64,000 bases of DNA, taken from Russula earlei (Eukaryota; Basidiomycota; Agaricomycetes; Russulales; Russulaceae). Both the position numbers and the translations under genes were made by a program. Below are positions 43,294 to 53,229 of the stretch, piece after piece (positions within the stretch are counted from its first letter, which is position 1; each line of letters starts with the position of its first letter). Under the pieces are notes generated by a model. That model did not search any database. It was not told the DNA's origin and saw only the letters and a program-made list of their open reading frames with translations. The stretch is from contig JAGFNK010000197.1 in the NCBI GenBank assembly GCA_025769875.1, positions 24,845 to 88,844 of the forward strand, in the 5' to 3' direction.

Positions 43294-45705
43294 TTACTTC
43301 ACTTCGTACCCGATGGTTCCGGCAACAGGCATACCTGTTTCGGTAATGCCTTCTACAATGATACACCACTTAGCTTTAATACCCCGGTTGTTAATAGTAA
43401 CCTTTGCTGCGCCATTGGCATTGGTTTGAATAACAGGCTGCCAGTCCAAAGTAGTTAAATAGTTTTTACCCATAGTGGCTGCGGATGGTTGCGGTACATA
43501 GAAGAGCCTGGCTTCATAATACCCAACCACTTCTGTAGTAATTAATTCCGGTGAAGCGGCTCCGTTTATATTAGCGCCTGGTTTTAAGGTGAGGTATATC
43601 TGATATACATCATTGCCGTTAGTAGATAATAAATGTTTGATGGTTACCCTGCTGAGGTTATCCATGCTGAGTGAATAATAATCCTGCCGGCCAAAGGCAT
43701 CTTCCCTGTTATCAACAAAGAAGCGGGGATATGTTTTATGAAACTTTGGATAATTGGATATAAAGTAAAGTCCATTGGTTTCTACATCGGTGTAAGCTCC
43801 CGGCATTTTATGCGCCAGGTAGCTTTGGAGTGTTTCATAATCTTTAAAGTCGCTCGGTACTACATTGAATATAGAATCTTTGTAACCAAACCGTACCAAT
43901 GCTTCGCCACTACGTGTAACCTGTGTTTTTTCTTCAGATGTTACCACAACACCGGGTAACTGGTTGTATTCTGCATTCTTTAGTTTTTGAAACGCTTCCA
44001 TTCTTTCTGCTGTTTTGCTGGCAAATTGCTTAAAGAGGAGAGAGGTATCAATATTTTCAAAAAGAGGTGTTGCTGTAGCGGCGAGTGGATTGTTAAATAA
44101 GGGGTCCAGCAGGAGATAACCACCTTTCTCACCCTTATCGTCCTTTGATACGATCTTTATTCTTTGGGTGCCGGTGATATTAACGCCATCAATATAATAA
44201 CGGCCTGCGCTATCTGATCTGGAAGGGAATAATTTAGTGCCCTGTGCCTGTGGTGCAAACAGGGTAACATTCATATTGCTTAAGGGTTTATCTGCAAAGG
44301 TTCTTCTTACACGCCCGGAGAACGTGATGCCTGCTTCGGGCAGGTATTTAATATTTATCGACTGCTGTGTAAGGCGTAACCATATAAAATCCCGCCAGCC
44401 TTGTGTAAGCAATAACATGTCCAGCTGTGCCTGGCGATCAGGGTTGTGTGGATCGAAATATTGTTCCGGCTGTTCAATAGCGCCTTTTAGTTCAGATTGC
44501 AGTAACAGGTAGTCAACAATATTGGTATGTGGCACCGGTACCAATGTGGCATCTACCACTGCCATAGAGAGATTGGCTTTTGCAGGACTGCCGCTCATTT
44601 CATTGGTGCTAATATTCAATGATGTATTATCCTGTATGCTGTAGGAGGGTTTATCCAGTTGAAGGGAAAGATCAGTAGTGCTATGTTGGTCTACAAATAC
44701 CAGGCGTTCACTATTGGGACGCATTTTTTCATCGTATAAGGTAACCACAGCAATACCCTGAGGGATAATATTTTTGGGTATCCTGATAACAGCATGCTCA
44801 GTGCTAAGGTGTATACTGTCCTCGAAACAAAGCCTGCCGGTATGCCTCACTTTGATATATAGTAATGTATTTGAATAAGAGGTTAATGTGGCTTTATTGG
44901 TATTAATACTGGCTTGTAAGAAGGCTGTATCTGTATTATTGACGGATAACAGGTATGATTTTTCGAGTGCGAGGGGAAAATCTGCACTTACAGGCACTGT
45001 ATTATTAACAAGCGCTTTTACATCGTAGCTCTCGCCGGCTTCGGGGGTAAACACCAATTTACCTATGCCAAGGTGTGTACTGTTGAAGGTAGCTACTGTT
45101 TTTCCTTTTGAATTAATAATACTTCCCTGCACCATTACGCCTTTGCCATTTATGTCTTCTGCTTTAAAAGCAACCACGCTGGGCGTGTTTTCCAGTAATG
45201 AGCCGCCTTCGGGGTAGAACTGCAACCGGTAGTGATTTTTTGTAGCTGTATGCGTTACCGGTTTATTAGGAACAGCTGTTTTGCTGCCAATGGTAATGGC
45301 CCGGTCGTAAATAAAATTATCACCAAAGTTGCGCATCCAGTTAGTGTAAGCCCTTATGTGATAGGTGCCTTCACTTAAAGTGTCGGGGAGTTTAAAATCA
45401 CCATTCCCGGTTCCTTTTTCCAGGCGTATTACTTCACTGCTAACGATGGTAGCGTTGGGGGAAATAACATCTACATACAGGTTGTTGCTGGTGAAGGTGG
45501 GGTAGTTGCTTTGCGCATTTACAAGGTAGGCTTTGTACCAAATGTCATCTCCGGCTACATAGTATTCCCTGTCTGTATGCAGGTATACTTTTTCAAAGAA
45601 TAACTTAAGTTTGGGCTCGGGGGCTGGTGCATTTTGTGCCTGTATGCAGGTTGCAGAACTGGCAGCATATACCAGCGCCAAAAAAAGGTTGAAGGGATGT
45701 TTCAT
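43294..45705 (-). CDS. MG2-domain / TonB-plug-like exported protein
   Basis: 803 residues with a signal peptide ending near CIQAQ (24). Residues about 35-140 match the macroglobulin MG2-type domain (KVYLHTDREYYVAGDDIWYKAYL, VSSEVIRLEKGTGNGDFKLP, GTYHIRAYTNWMRNFG). More beta-sandwich domains follow; about 460-530 is a CarboxypepD_reg-like segment (SGRVRRTFADKPLSNMNVTL, SDSAGRYYIDGV), then a TonB-plug-like part (about 615-720). This architecture is common in Bacteroidota. It has no 22-strand barrel and is not a full receptor; its role is unknown, perhaps envelope maintenance or binding. A wide divergent region separates it from the utilisation locus. Confidence 0.75.
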   Translation of the reverse strand: MKHPFNLFLALVYAASSATCIQAQNAPAPEPKLKLFFEKVYLHTDREYYVAGDDIWYKAYLVNAQSNYPTFTSNNLYVDVISPNATIVSSEVIRLEKGTGNGDFKLPDTLSEGTYHIRAYTNWMRNFGDNFIYDRAITIGSKTAVPNKPVTHTATKNHYRLQFYPEGGSLLENTPSVVAFKAEDINGKGVMVQGSIINSKGKTVATFNSTHLGIGKLVFTPEAGESYDVKALVNNTVPVSADFPLALEKSYLLSVNNTDTAFLQASINTNKATLTSYSNTLLYIKVRHTGRLCFEDSIHLSTEHAVIRIPKNIIPQGIAVVTLYDEKMRPNSERLVFVDQHSTTDLSLQLDKPSYSIQDNTSLNISTNEMSGSPAKANLSMAVVDATLVPVPHTNIVDYLLLQSELKGAIEQPEQYFDPHNPDRQAQLDMLLLTQGWRDFIWLRLTQQSINIKYLPEAGITFSGRVRRTFADKPLSNMNVTLFAPQAQGTKLFPSRSDSAGRYYIDGVNITGTQRIKIVSKDDKGEKGGYLLLDPLFNNPLAATATPLFENIDTSLLFKQFASKTAERMEAFQKLKNAEYNQLPGVVVTSEEKTQVTRSGEALVRFGYKDSIFNVVPSDFKDYETLQSYLAHKMPGAYTDVETNGLYFISNYPKFHKTYPRFFVDNREDAFGRQDYYSLSMDNLSRVTIKHLLSTNGNDVYQIYLTLKPGANINGAASPELITTEVVGYYEARLFYVPQPSAATMGKNYLTTLDWQPVIQTNANGAAKVTINNRGIKAKWCIIVEGITETGMPVAGTIGYEVK

Positions 45706-46164
45706 AGCAATCGTGTATGTTGATAAAGACTAAATATATATAAGTGTATGGATAACATTAGTCAATGCGTCATGCAATTTAGCAGCAGGAGTAGAATCAG
45801 GTGGCTTAAAATTGCTATAAGAAATTATAACAGGATACATCAGGATGGTTGTACTGTTGGATGTATCTAAAATTGTGCATTGATTACGGTGATTGGACAT
45901 ATTTACCAATCCTTCAACGTGGTTATAAAACAAAACGATTGCTATGCTACAACTACAAAAGAACCCCTTTGTATTCAAAGGCAATTATCTTCCGTGTACC
46001 CTTTATTACTCTTGTAAAACAGATTTTCTACAACAGAATGGACTATGTGCTGAATAGAAACATTTGCGCATACTGTGATCCCGATACCCCTTTTTTGATC
46101 AGTCTGGTTTAAGTATTTTATCAATAAGTTTAAATAAAAAGCGCTATTTCAGCTATCGATTGCT
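45706..46164. promoter_or_regulatory. Divergent intergenic region, 459 bases
   Basis: AT-rich; no credible ORF (short ones overlap without codon bias), RNA gene or repeat array. A small CCTTTG-CAAAGG hairpin lies near 45963-45980. It must hold the promoters of the MG2-like gene and of the polysaccharide utilisation locus. Confidence 0.5.
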
Positions 46165-48387
46165 ATGAAAAAAAGTGTAATTAATGTTATGGCCATTGCA
46201 TTCTTCGCAATCGCTATAACTGGTTGTAGAAAAAAAGCTTTTGACGATTATTACGGTGCTCCCTCTAATCTTGCCGCTCCTATTTACCAGGTGTTACAGG
46301 CGAAAGGCAATTTCAAGAACTTACTGGCTTGTATAGACAAATCAGGCTATAAGAACATTTTGAACGCTGCCGGTTACTGGACCATGTTCGCACCGGATGA
46401 CAACGCTTTTGCGAAGTTCTTTACTGACAGGGGAATTACCAGCGTAGATCAGATCGATTCTGGTACTGCCACTAAAATTGTAACCTATAGCCTGGTATAC
46501 AATGCTTTTGCGAAAGCCAGGTTAGCAGACTACCAGTCACCCACAGGTTGGGTGCCCGGTATTGCCTTCAAAAGGAGAACTGCCAATTACATTGGTTTTT
46601 ACCAGGATACTACCCAGGCCGGCCAAAAGGTAACTGCTTTAAGTTCCAACAGGAACGGCAGTTTTGTTTTAGGAGATAACAACAACAAGTATATCCCTTA
46701 TTTCCTCAGCAATTTCATGACTACAAGAGGGCTTTCTGCTTACGACTACAATTACTTTTACCCCAATACCAGCTATACCGGCTTTAACGTAGCCAATGCA
46801 ACCGTGGTAACGTCAGATATTCCGGCACAGAACGGGTATATACACGAGATAGACAAGGTGGTGATGCCACTGGCGAGTATTGACCAGTACCTGGCCAGCA
46901 ACCCGCAGTATAGCGAGTTCAAGAAGCTGTTTGATAAATACCTGGTTACGTTTGTATTGAATGCAGATGCTACCAATAACTATAAAAACATTACCGGGCT
47001 GACTAACAGCGTTTATATAAAGACATTCAATTCGGGCCTGGCCTTTTCTCCCAATAATGAGAATTATTTAAAAATAGATGATAATGATGGTCAGAAAGAT
47101 GGCTGGTCTGTCCTGGTGCCTACCAATGCCGTACTGGATGCTTACCTGAACAGCGTGATATTACAGCGCTATGGCACCCTGGATGCTTTACCACCGCAGG
47201 TATTGATCGACTTCCTGAATTCGCAGATGTGGCAGGGTACTATGTGGCCAAGCTTGTTTGCCAATACCAACAATTTACAGGGGCAGGCACCTACCATCAG
47301 CGCTACGGCTGATGTGATCGACAAACAGGTATTGAGCAATGGCTTGTTTTATGGTACCAGCAAAGTACATGAATCCAACCTGTTCAGAACCGTATTTGGT
47401 AAAGCCTATCTTGATCCGAAATACAGCCTGATGACGCGTGCCTTGAACCAGGCTCCCGGCTATGGTGCCTATATGCAAACACCCAATGTGAAATACACGG
47501 TGTTTATGCTTTCTGATAAAGTGTTGCGCGCAAGAGGATATGATTATAATACCTTACAGAGCCAATGGCAATATACAACGCCCGGTACCACTACTACTAC
47601 CATCAGCGCAGCAGTAGCAGCCAACCTGCAAAGGATCATTGCTACCAGCATTGTACAAACCCCTAATAGTGAACTGGAATCATTGGCCGGTTCCGGCATT
47701 ATTGCTACGTTGGGAGGAGAGTGTATTAAATGGAATGCAAACACTGTTTATTCGGCAGGTGCACAGGATAGCGGCTATGTATTGCACATCGACAGTACGG
47801 CTACTGCTTATAATGGCCGTGTATATTACGTTGATAATTTGCTTACCTATAGCACCAATACCTTAGGTAATAACATTAAAAAACTGGGCAGCGCTACTAC
47901 TTCCGATTATAACTATTTCTACCAGTTCCTTTCTAACTCGCCTTCATTCAATACTACCACAGGGGATATATTGGGTGTACAGTTAGGCGTATTCTATACT
48001 GCATTGATACCTAATAATGCAGCTATACAGGCGGCGGTAAATGCCGGCTGGTTACCAACAACAGGTGCTACCAGTGGTGGTAACCTGGTGCCCAACTTTG
48101 CGCCTACGCTTCAGTCGGACCGTACATTGGTTGCCAACTTTATACAGTACCATATCATTAATAAAACCACGGCTATCCCGGATGGTATTAATACCGGTAA
48201 TTTCCCCACCCTATTCCAGAACCAGGCAGGTAACCCGGACCTGGTAAATGTGAGCAGCGCACCGGGAAATATGAGCATAACGGATAATAACGGCAGGGTG
48301 GCCCATGTAATTCTTACCAGCAGTAATAACCTGGCAGACAGGTGTGTGATACATTTACTTGACAACTACTTACAATATACCCCATAA
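46165..48387 (+). CDS. FAS1 (fasciclin) domain lipoprotein, four domains
   Basis: 740 residues with a lipoprotein signal (FFAIAITGCRKK, lipobox Cys near 21). Four FAS1-like units: about 40-235 (NILNAAGYWTMFAPDDNAF through NGYIHEIDKVV), about 245-410 (WSVLVPTNAVLDAYL), about 415-565 (YTVFMLSDKVLRARGYD through GRVYYVDNLL) and about 570-738 (YTALIPNNAAIQAAV through CVIHLLDNYL). Only the first keeps the full TMFAPDDNAF motif. It is the first gene of the locus, 27 bases ahead of susC. FAS1 domains mediate adhesion or glycan/protein binding at surfaces, and here the protein may bind substrate next to SusC/SusD; this is inference from context. Confidence 0.85.
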   Translation: MKKSVINVMAIAFFAIAITGCRKKAFDDYYGAPSNLAAPIYQVLQAKGNFKNLLACIDKSGYKNILNAAGYWTMFAPDDNAFAKFFTDRGITSVDQIDSGTATKIVTYSLVYNAFAKARLADYQSPTGWVPGIAFKRRTANYIGFYQDTTQAGQKVTALSSNRNGSFVLGDNNNKYIPYFLSNFMTTRGLSAYDYNYFYPNTSYTGFNVANATVVTSDIPAQNGYIHEIDKVVMPLASIDQYLASNPQYSEFKKLFDKYLVTFVLNADATNNYKNITGLTNSVYIKTFNSGLAFSPNNENYLKIDDNDGQKDGWSVLVPTNAVLDAYLNSVILQRYGTLDALPPQVLIDFLNSQMWQGTMWPSLFANTNNLQGQAPTISATADVIDKQVLSNGLFYGTSKVHESNLFRTVFGKAYLDPKYSLMTRALNQAPGYGAYMQTPNVKYTVFMLSDKVLRARGYDYNTLQSQWQYTTPGTTTTTISAAVAANLQRIIATSIVQTPNSELESLAGSGIIATLGGECIKWNANTVYSAGAQDSGYVLHIDSTATAYNGRVYYVDNLLTYSTNTLGNNIKKLGSATTSDYNYFYQFLSNSPSFNTTTGDILGVQLGVFYTALIPNNAAIQAAVNAGWLPTTGATSGGNLVPNFAPTLQSDRTLVANFIQYHIINKTTAIPDGINTGNFPTLFQNQAGNPDLVNVSSAPGNMSITDNNGRVAHVILTSSNNLADRCVIHLLDNYLQYTP

Positions 48388-48414
48388 CCCAACACCCTAT
48401 CAATACATTATTGT

Positions 48415-51400
48415 ATGAAAAGATATTTATATAATTACCTGTTTGTTTTCTTTGCTTCCTCTGTGTTGCTTGCAGTGAATGCACAGGCGCAGGGAACAGG
48501 GGATGATACGAAAGTGATCATCAGGGGTAAGATCACGGATGGTAAAGATAAATCCCCCATGATGCATGTTTCTGTTGCTGAAACGGATGCTGACGGCCGT
48601 ACGGTGAGAGGCGTTACTACGGATATTGATGGAAACTATGCATTGAAGATCACGAACCTGAAGGACAAAATAACGTTCTCTTATATCGGTTATAAAACCA
48701 TTACAGAAGATATTAAAGGGCGCAGAAGCATTAATATCATATTGGAAACAGGTGGCAATGCCCTGGATGAAGTGGTAATGTTGTCAGGCGCTAAAACAAG
48801 TAATGGTAACCTGTCTATCTCAGACAGGAACCTGACCATTTCTTCTGTACGGGTGAATGCCAAAGACCTGGAAGAAATGGGATCTACTACCATTGACCAG
48901 GCATTACAGGGCCGTATGGCGGGTGTGGATATCGTTGCTACATCGGGCGATCCCGGTGCCGGTATGTCTATCCGTATCAGGGGTACTTCTTCTCTTACTG
49001 CAGGTACCAACCCTTTAATAGTGGTGGATGGTATGCCTTATGCTACAACCGTACCACCCGATTTTAACTTTGGTACTGCTGATGACCAGGGATATGCCCA
49101 GTTATTAAACATTGCTCCATCAGATATCAAAGATATTACGGTGTTGAAAGATGCGGCTGCTACCGCTATGTGGGGATCACGCGCTGCAAATGGTGTATTG
49201 GTGATCAATACCAAAAGAGGGGTAGTGGGTAAACCTGTATTAACCTATACAGAAAGAGCCATCTTATCCAAACAACCTTCCAATATCCCATTGCTGAATG
49301 GTAACCAGTATTCTACATTGATACCGGAAGAAGTAATGAATGCAACCGGTACTCCTTTGAATACCCTTACTGTACCGGAGCTTTCCTACGATCCCAATAA
49401 CCCTTACTATTATTACAATTATACCAAGAATACAGACTGGTTAAAAGCCATCACCCAAATCGGTTATACCTACGATAATAACATCTCTATGACCGGTGGC
49501 GGTGAAAAGGCAAGGTACTTTGCTTCTTTGGGTTACCTGTCTCAATCAGGAACAACAGTAGGTACCGACCTGGATCGTGTAACTACACGTGTGAACCTCG
49601 ATTATATCGTGTCTCAAAGAATACGTTTCAGAACAGATTTTTCTTATACGTATACCAACAACCCCAAGAGTTATTCTACCGTTCTCCGGAACGTGGCGAT
49701 GAATAAGATGCCTAATATGAGCATCTATGAATACAATGCGCAGGGACAGAATACCGGTAACTATTTTTCTCCGGCTTCTAACATACAGGGATATTATCCT
49801 ACCACCTTTAACCCGGTTGCAATGGCCAATGCAGCTACTAATAAAGTATTGGGTAGCCGCGTTACACCGCATTTTAATGTTCAGTATGATATCGTTCCGC
49901 ATGTATTGGTGCTTAATTCTGATGTACAGTTTGATATTAATAATACCAAGAACAAATCGTTCCTGCCGCAGATTGCCACCGGGCGCCCTGTTACAGAAAC
50001 AACCGTAAATCAGGCATATGATGGTGATGTGGATGTATTTGATGTACAATCTAAAACCAACCTGGTATATACGCCTAAATTACCTAGCAACCATAGTTTG
50101 ATAGCGTTGGTATCCCTGCAAACGGATGATACCAAAACAGTATCTAACCAGGCGCAGACCTCTAATACGGCTTCGTCTTTATTACAGGATCCTTCTATTC
50201 CTTCCAGAACAGGAGGCACTAACTCTAATGTATCACAAGGTAATACACAAACCAGGGCTGTAGGCGCGTTGATCAATGCACAGTATGGTTATAAAGAACG
50301 TTACATGATCAACGTTGGTTTGCGTGGCGATGGTAACTCAAGGTTCGGAACCAACCATTTGTATGGCCTGTTCCCTTCTATATCCGGCAGATGGCGTGTA
50401 TCCGGGGAAAAGTTCTTCCAGGAAAGATTCAAGTTTGTTAACGACTTTAGTGTTAGGGCGAGCTATGGCGCTTCCGGTAATGTGCCTACTACTGATTACA
50501 GTTTCTACAACCAATATTTGAATATGCCCTGGAGTTACCAGGGGCAGAGTGGGGTATATAACTATTCCATGGAGTTAAGCGATCTCCGTTGGGAAGTGGT
50601 ACATGGATCTAACCTTGGCTTTAACCTGGATATGTTCCAGAACAAGGTTCGGTTCTCACTGGATATATACCGGAACAGAACGACCGACCTGTTCTTTAAC
50701 GGGTTGAGAATACCTGCTTATACCGGATTTAGCTCTGTTAACCTGAACGTAGGTACAATGGATAACCAGGGATGGGAAGTGAATTTGATGACCACCCCAC
50801 TGAAAACAAAGAACTGGATCATCGATTTCAACTTAAACATTTCTCATAACGATAACGTGATCCGTGCTATTTCTCCTTTCTACCCCAATCAAAGCGGCGA
50901 TATGACAACCAATGGTAACTACCTTGCGTTGTTACAGGTAAACAACCCATTTGGTTCTATTTACGGGTATAAATACAAAGGTGTTTACAAAGATGCCAAT
51001 GCCACTATTGCTACAGATGCAAAAGGTGGCCAGATCACAGGCCCTAATGGACAGGCAGTATACATGCGGTTCAATTATCCAAACAACAGCTATGTGTTCC
51101 AGCCCGGTGATGCCAAATATGAGGATATCAACCACGATGGTAATATCGATTACCGTGATGTGGTTTACCTGGGTAACAGCAATCCTAAGTTTACAGGTGG
51201 TTTTGGCCCTACTATCACGTATAAAAACAATTTAAAGATCAGTGCCTTCTTCAACTTCAGAACCAGCTACGATGTAGTGAATGGTACAAGGATGCAAACA
51301 ACCAATATGTATGGCTTCAATAACCAAAGCACTGCTGTGCTGAAGAGATGGAGGAATCCAGGTGATGTTACTGATATGCCAAGGGCTTTGTACAACGCAG

Positions 51401-51687
51401 GTTATAACTGGCTGGGTAGCGACAGGTATGTAGAAGATGCTTCTTTCCTTAAACTACGATCTGTTACAGTAAGGTACAATTTTACACAGGCGCTGTTAAA
51501 GAAACTGCGTATCAAAGCTTTTAGCGCTTACCTCACTGCAGAGAACCTGTTCACCTTTACGAAGTATTTAGGACAGGATCCCGAAGTATCGTCTACTACG
51601 GCTCCTAATCCTTTCAACATATTAACAGACTTGTCTAATACGCCACCTGCTATTATGTTCACCTTAGGTGTTACCGCCACATTCTAA
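48415..51687 (+). CDS. SusC/RagA-type TonB-dependent transporter
   Basis: 1090 residues. Signal peptide to about VNAQAQ (26); CarboxypepD_reg-like domain about 38-115 (VIIRGKITDGKDKSPMMHVS, ITFSYIGYKT). The plug domain is about 135-270, with the SusC signatures GSTTIDQALQGRMAGVDI, MSIRIRGTSSLTAGTNPLIV and VLKDAAATAMWGSRAANGVL. The remainder is a 22-strand barrel ending in an aromatic (VTATF). It imports oligosaccharides across the outer membrane using TonB energy. It is followed by its susD partner after 29 bases. Length and motifs are complete. Confidence 0.95.
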   Translation: MKRYLYNYLFVFFASSVLLAVNAQAQGTGDDTKVIIRGKITDGKDKSPMMHVSVAETDADGRTVRGVTTDIDGNYALKITNLKDKITFSYIGYKTITEDIKGRRSINIILETGGNALDEVVMLSGAKTSNGNLSISDRNLTISSVRVNAKDLEEMGSTTIDQALQGRMAGVDIVATSGDPGAGMSIRIRGTSSLTAGTNPLIVVDGMPYATTVPPDFNFGTADDQGYAQLLNIAPSDIKDITVLKDAAATAMWGSRAANGVLVINTKRGVVGKPVLTYTERAILSKQPSNIPLLNGNQYSTLIPEEVMNATGTPLNTLTVPELSYDPNNPYYYYNYTKNTDWLKAITQIGYTYDNNISMTGGGEKARYFASLGYLSQSGTTVGTDLDRVTTRVNLDYIVSQRIRFRTDFSYTYTNNPKSYSTVLRNVAMNKMPNMSIYEYNAQGQNTGNYFSPASNIQGYYPTTFNPVAMANAATNKVLGSRVTPHFNVQYDIVPHVLVLNSDVQFDINNTKNKSFLPQIATGRPVTETTVNQAYDGDVDVFDVQSKTNLVYTPKLPSNHSLIALVSLQTDDTKTVSNQAQTSNTASSLLQDPSIPSRTGGTNSNVSQGNTQTRAVGALINAQYGYKERYMINVGLRGDGNSRFGTNHLYGLFPSISGRWRVSGEKFFQERFKFVNDFSVRASYGASGNVPTTDYSFYNQYLNMPWSYQGQSGVYNYSMELSDLRWEVVHGSNLGFNLDMFQNKVRFSLDIYRNRTTDLFFNGLRIPAYTGFSSVNLNVGTMDNQGWEVNLMTTPLKTKNWIIDFNLNISHNDNVIRAISPFYPNQSGDMTTNGNYLALLQVNNPFGSIYGYKYKGVYKDANATIATDAKGGQITGPNGQAVYMRFNYPNNSYVFQPGDAKYEDINHDGNIDYRDVVYLGNSNPKFTGGFGPTITYKNNLKISAFFNFRTSYDVVNGTRMQTTNMYGFNNQSTAVLKRWRNPGDVTDMPRALYNAGYNWLGSDRYVEDASFLKLRSVTVRYNFTQALLKKLRIKAFSAYLTAENLFTFTKYLGQDPEVSSTTAPNPFNILTDLSNTPPAIMFTLGVTATF

Positions 51688-51716
51688 CCATTGTAAATGC
51701 ACTAAACGAAACCGTA

Positions 51717-53210
51717 ATGAACAAAAGACTTCTTAATATTATTGTTTTACTCTCTGTTGTTATGACAACAACTTCCTGTAAGAAGTGGTTGACCTTACAG
51801 CCCCAGGATGGTATCATCAGGCAGGAATTCTGGAAAACCAAGGAAGATGTGCAAAGTGCTGTGATCGGCTGTTATGCATCATTGTTGGGCGATCCGGCAG
51901 GTAAGGATAAGCCATTGAGTGAATATCTTTTTTTATGGGGTGAATTACGAGCGGATATGATAGCGCCTACTTTAAAAGCAACGGCTGATGAGGTGAACGT
52001 GGTGAATGTAAACATGCAATCCACCAATACGGTTACCAACTGGGCAGCAGTATACAGAACCATCAACTACTGTAATACGGTGATTGATTATGCACCCGGT
52101 GTGCTGGCTACCGATAATACTTTTACGCAAACCCAGTTAAACGCATACCTGAGTGAAGTGAAGGCCCTGAGAGCGCTGATGTATTTCTACCTTGTGCGCA
52201 GCTTCAGGGATGTGCCATTGAAACTCAAATCCACTTCCAGCGATGAAGACCTTCAGCAATTACCTAAAACATCATCAGATACCGTACTTACACAGATAGT
52301 AGCCGATTTGAATTATGCGGATAGTAATGTGGCGATCTCTTACGGAAGCAGCTATTATGACAAAGGAAGGATCACCAAATACACGGTGAAAGCGATAGAA
52401 GCGGATGTGTACCTGTGGATGGATAATTACCAGAAATGCCTGGATGCCTGCAATTTTATCATCAACTCCAACCAGTTTGGCCTGATAGCGGGAGATGGCG
52501 GATGGTTCAATACCTTATTTTACCAGGGCAATTCCAACGAATCCATTTTTGAATTCCAGTTCGATGCCCAGAAGCTCAATTCCTTTTATGGCATGTTTAC
52601 CACCTCCACGAGCCGGTTTGCTGCATCCGGTATTGTGATGGATAATATTTATGGTATAGATTATGTGAATGGTTTCAAGGATATAAGAGGGGATGGGGCT
52701 GCTTTGCGGGCAACAGATGGTACTATCTGGAAATACCTGGGTGTGAATAGCAGTAACATGAGAACATCAGATGCCTCCTATGCACATTGGTTTGTATACA
52801 GGTATGCCGATATATTATTGATGAAGGCGGAAGCATTGAACCAGATGGGAAACGGGCCTGATGCATTGACGCTGGTATACCAGATTCGTACCAGGGCTTC
52901 GGCTTTATCGGTAACAGATGCCAATCCTTCCCCAACGGATAAGAATAGTGTAGCAGATTTCATACTGGCAGAAAGATCCCGTGAGTTTGCGTATGAAGGC
53001 AAGCGCTGGTACGATTTGCTAAGGAATGCCAAGAGGGATAATTATGCGCGCATTGATTTGTTATTTAGTGTAGTGGCAGGTACAGTAGCCGCCAATATGC
53101 AGCAATCTGCTATCAACAAATACAATAACCATAACAGCCATTATTTCCCAATCTACTATTACGAAATACAAAATGATCCGAACCTTGTTCAGAATCCATT
53201 TTATCAATAA
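51717..53210 (+). CDS. SusD/RagB family surface glycan-binding lipoprotein
   Basis: 497 residues with a lipobox near SCKKW (Cys about 21). It has the TPR-rich SusD fold: KTKEDVQSAVIGCYASL, LFLWGELRADM, YRTINYCNTVIDYAPG, EVKALRALMYFYLVRSFRDVPL near the N-terminus, and the C-terminal FILAERSREFAYEGKRWYDLLR. It forms the lid of the SusC transporter and captures glycan at the cell surface. It lies directly after susC; the gap to the next FAS1 gene is 19 bases, so they are in one operon. Confidence 0.95.
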   Translation: MNKRLLNIIVLLSVVMTTTSCKKWLTLQPQDGIIRQEFWKTKEDVQSAVIGCYASLLGDPAGKDKPLSEYLFLWGELRADMIAPTLKATADEVNVVNVNMQSTNTVTNWAAVYRTINYCNTVIDYAPGVLATDNTFTQTQLNAYLSEVKALRALMYFYLVRSFRDVPLKLKSTSSDEDLQQLPKTSSDTVLTQIVADLNYADSNVAISYGSSYYDKGRITKYTVKAIEADVYLWMDNYQKCLDACNFIINSNQFGLIAGDGGWFNTLFYQGNSNESIFEFQFDAQKLNSFYGMFTTSTSRFAASGIVMDNIYGIDYVNGFKDIRGDGAALRATDGTIWKYLGVNSSNMRTSDASYAHWFVYRYADILLMKAEALNQMGNGPDALTLVYQIRTRASALSVTDANPSPTDKNSVADFILAERSREFAYEGKRWYDLLRNAKRDNYARIDLLFSVVAGTVAANMQQSAINKYNNHNSHYFPIYYYEIQNDPNLVQNPFYQ

Positions 53211-53229
53211 TGATTAATGCCCTTTTAAT

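Noticed and set aside
45849..46112. Small ORF of 87 codons upstream of the FAS1 gene
   Set aside because: No recognisable domain or signal peptide, overlaps a competing ORF on the other strand, and lies in AT-rich promoter DNA.
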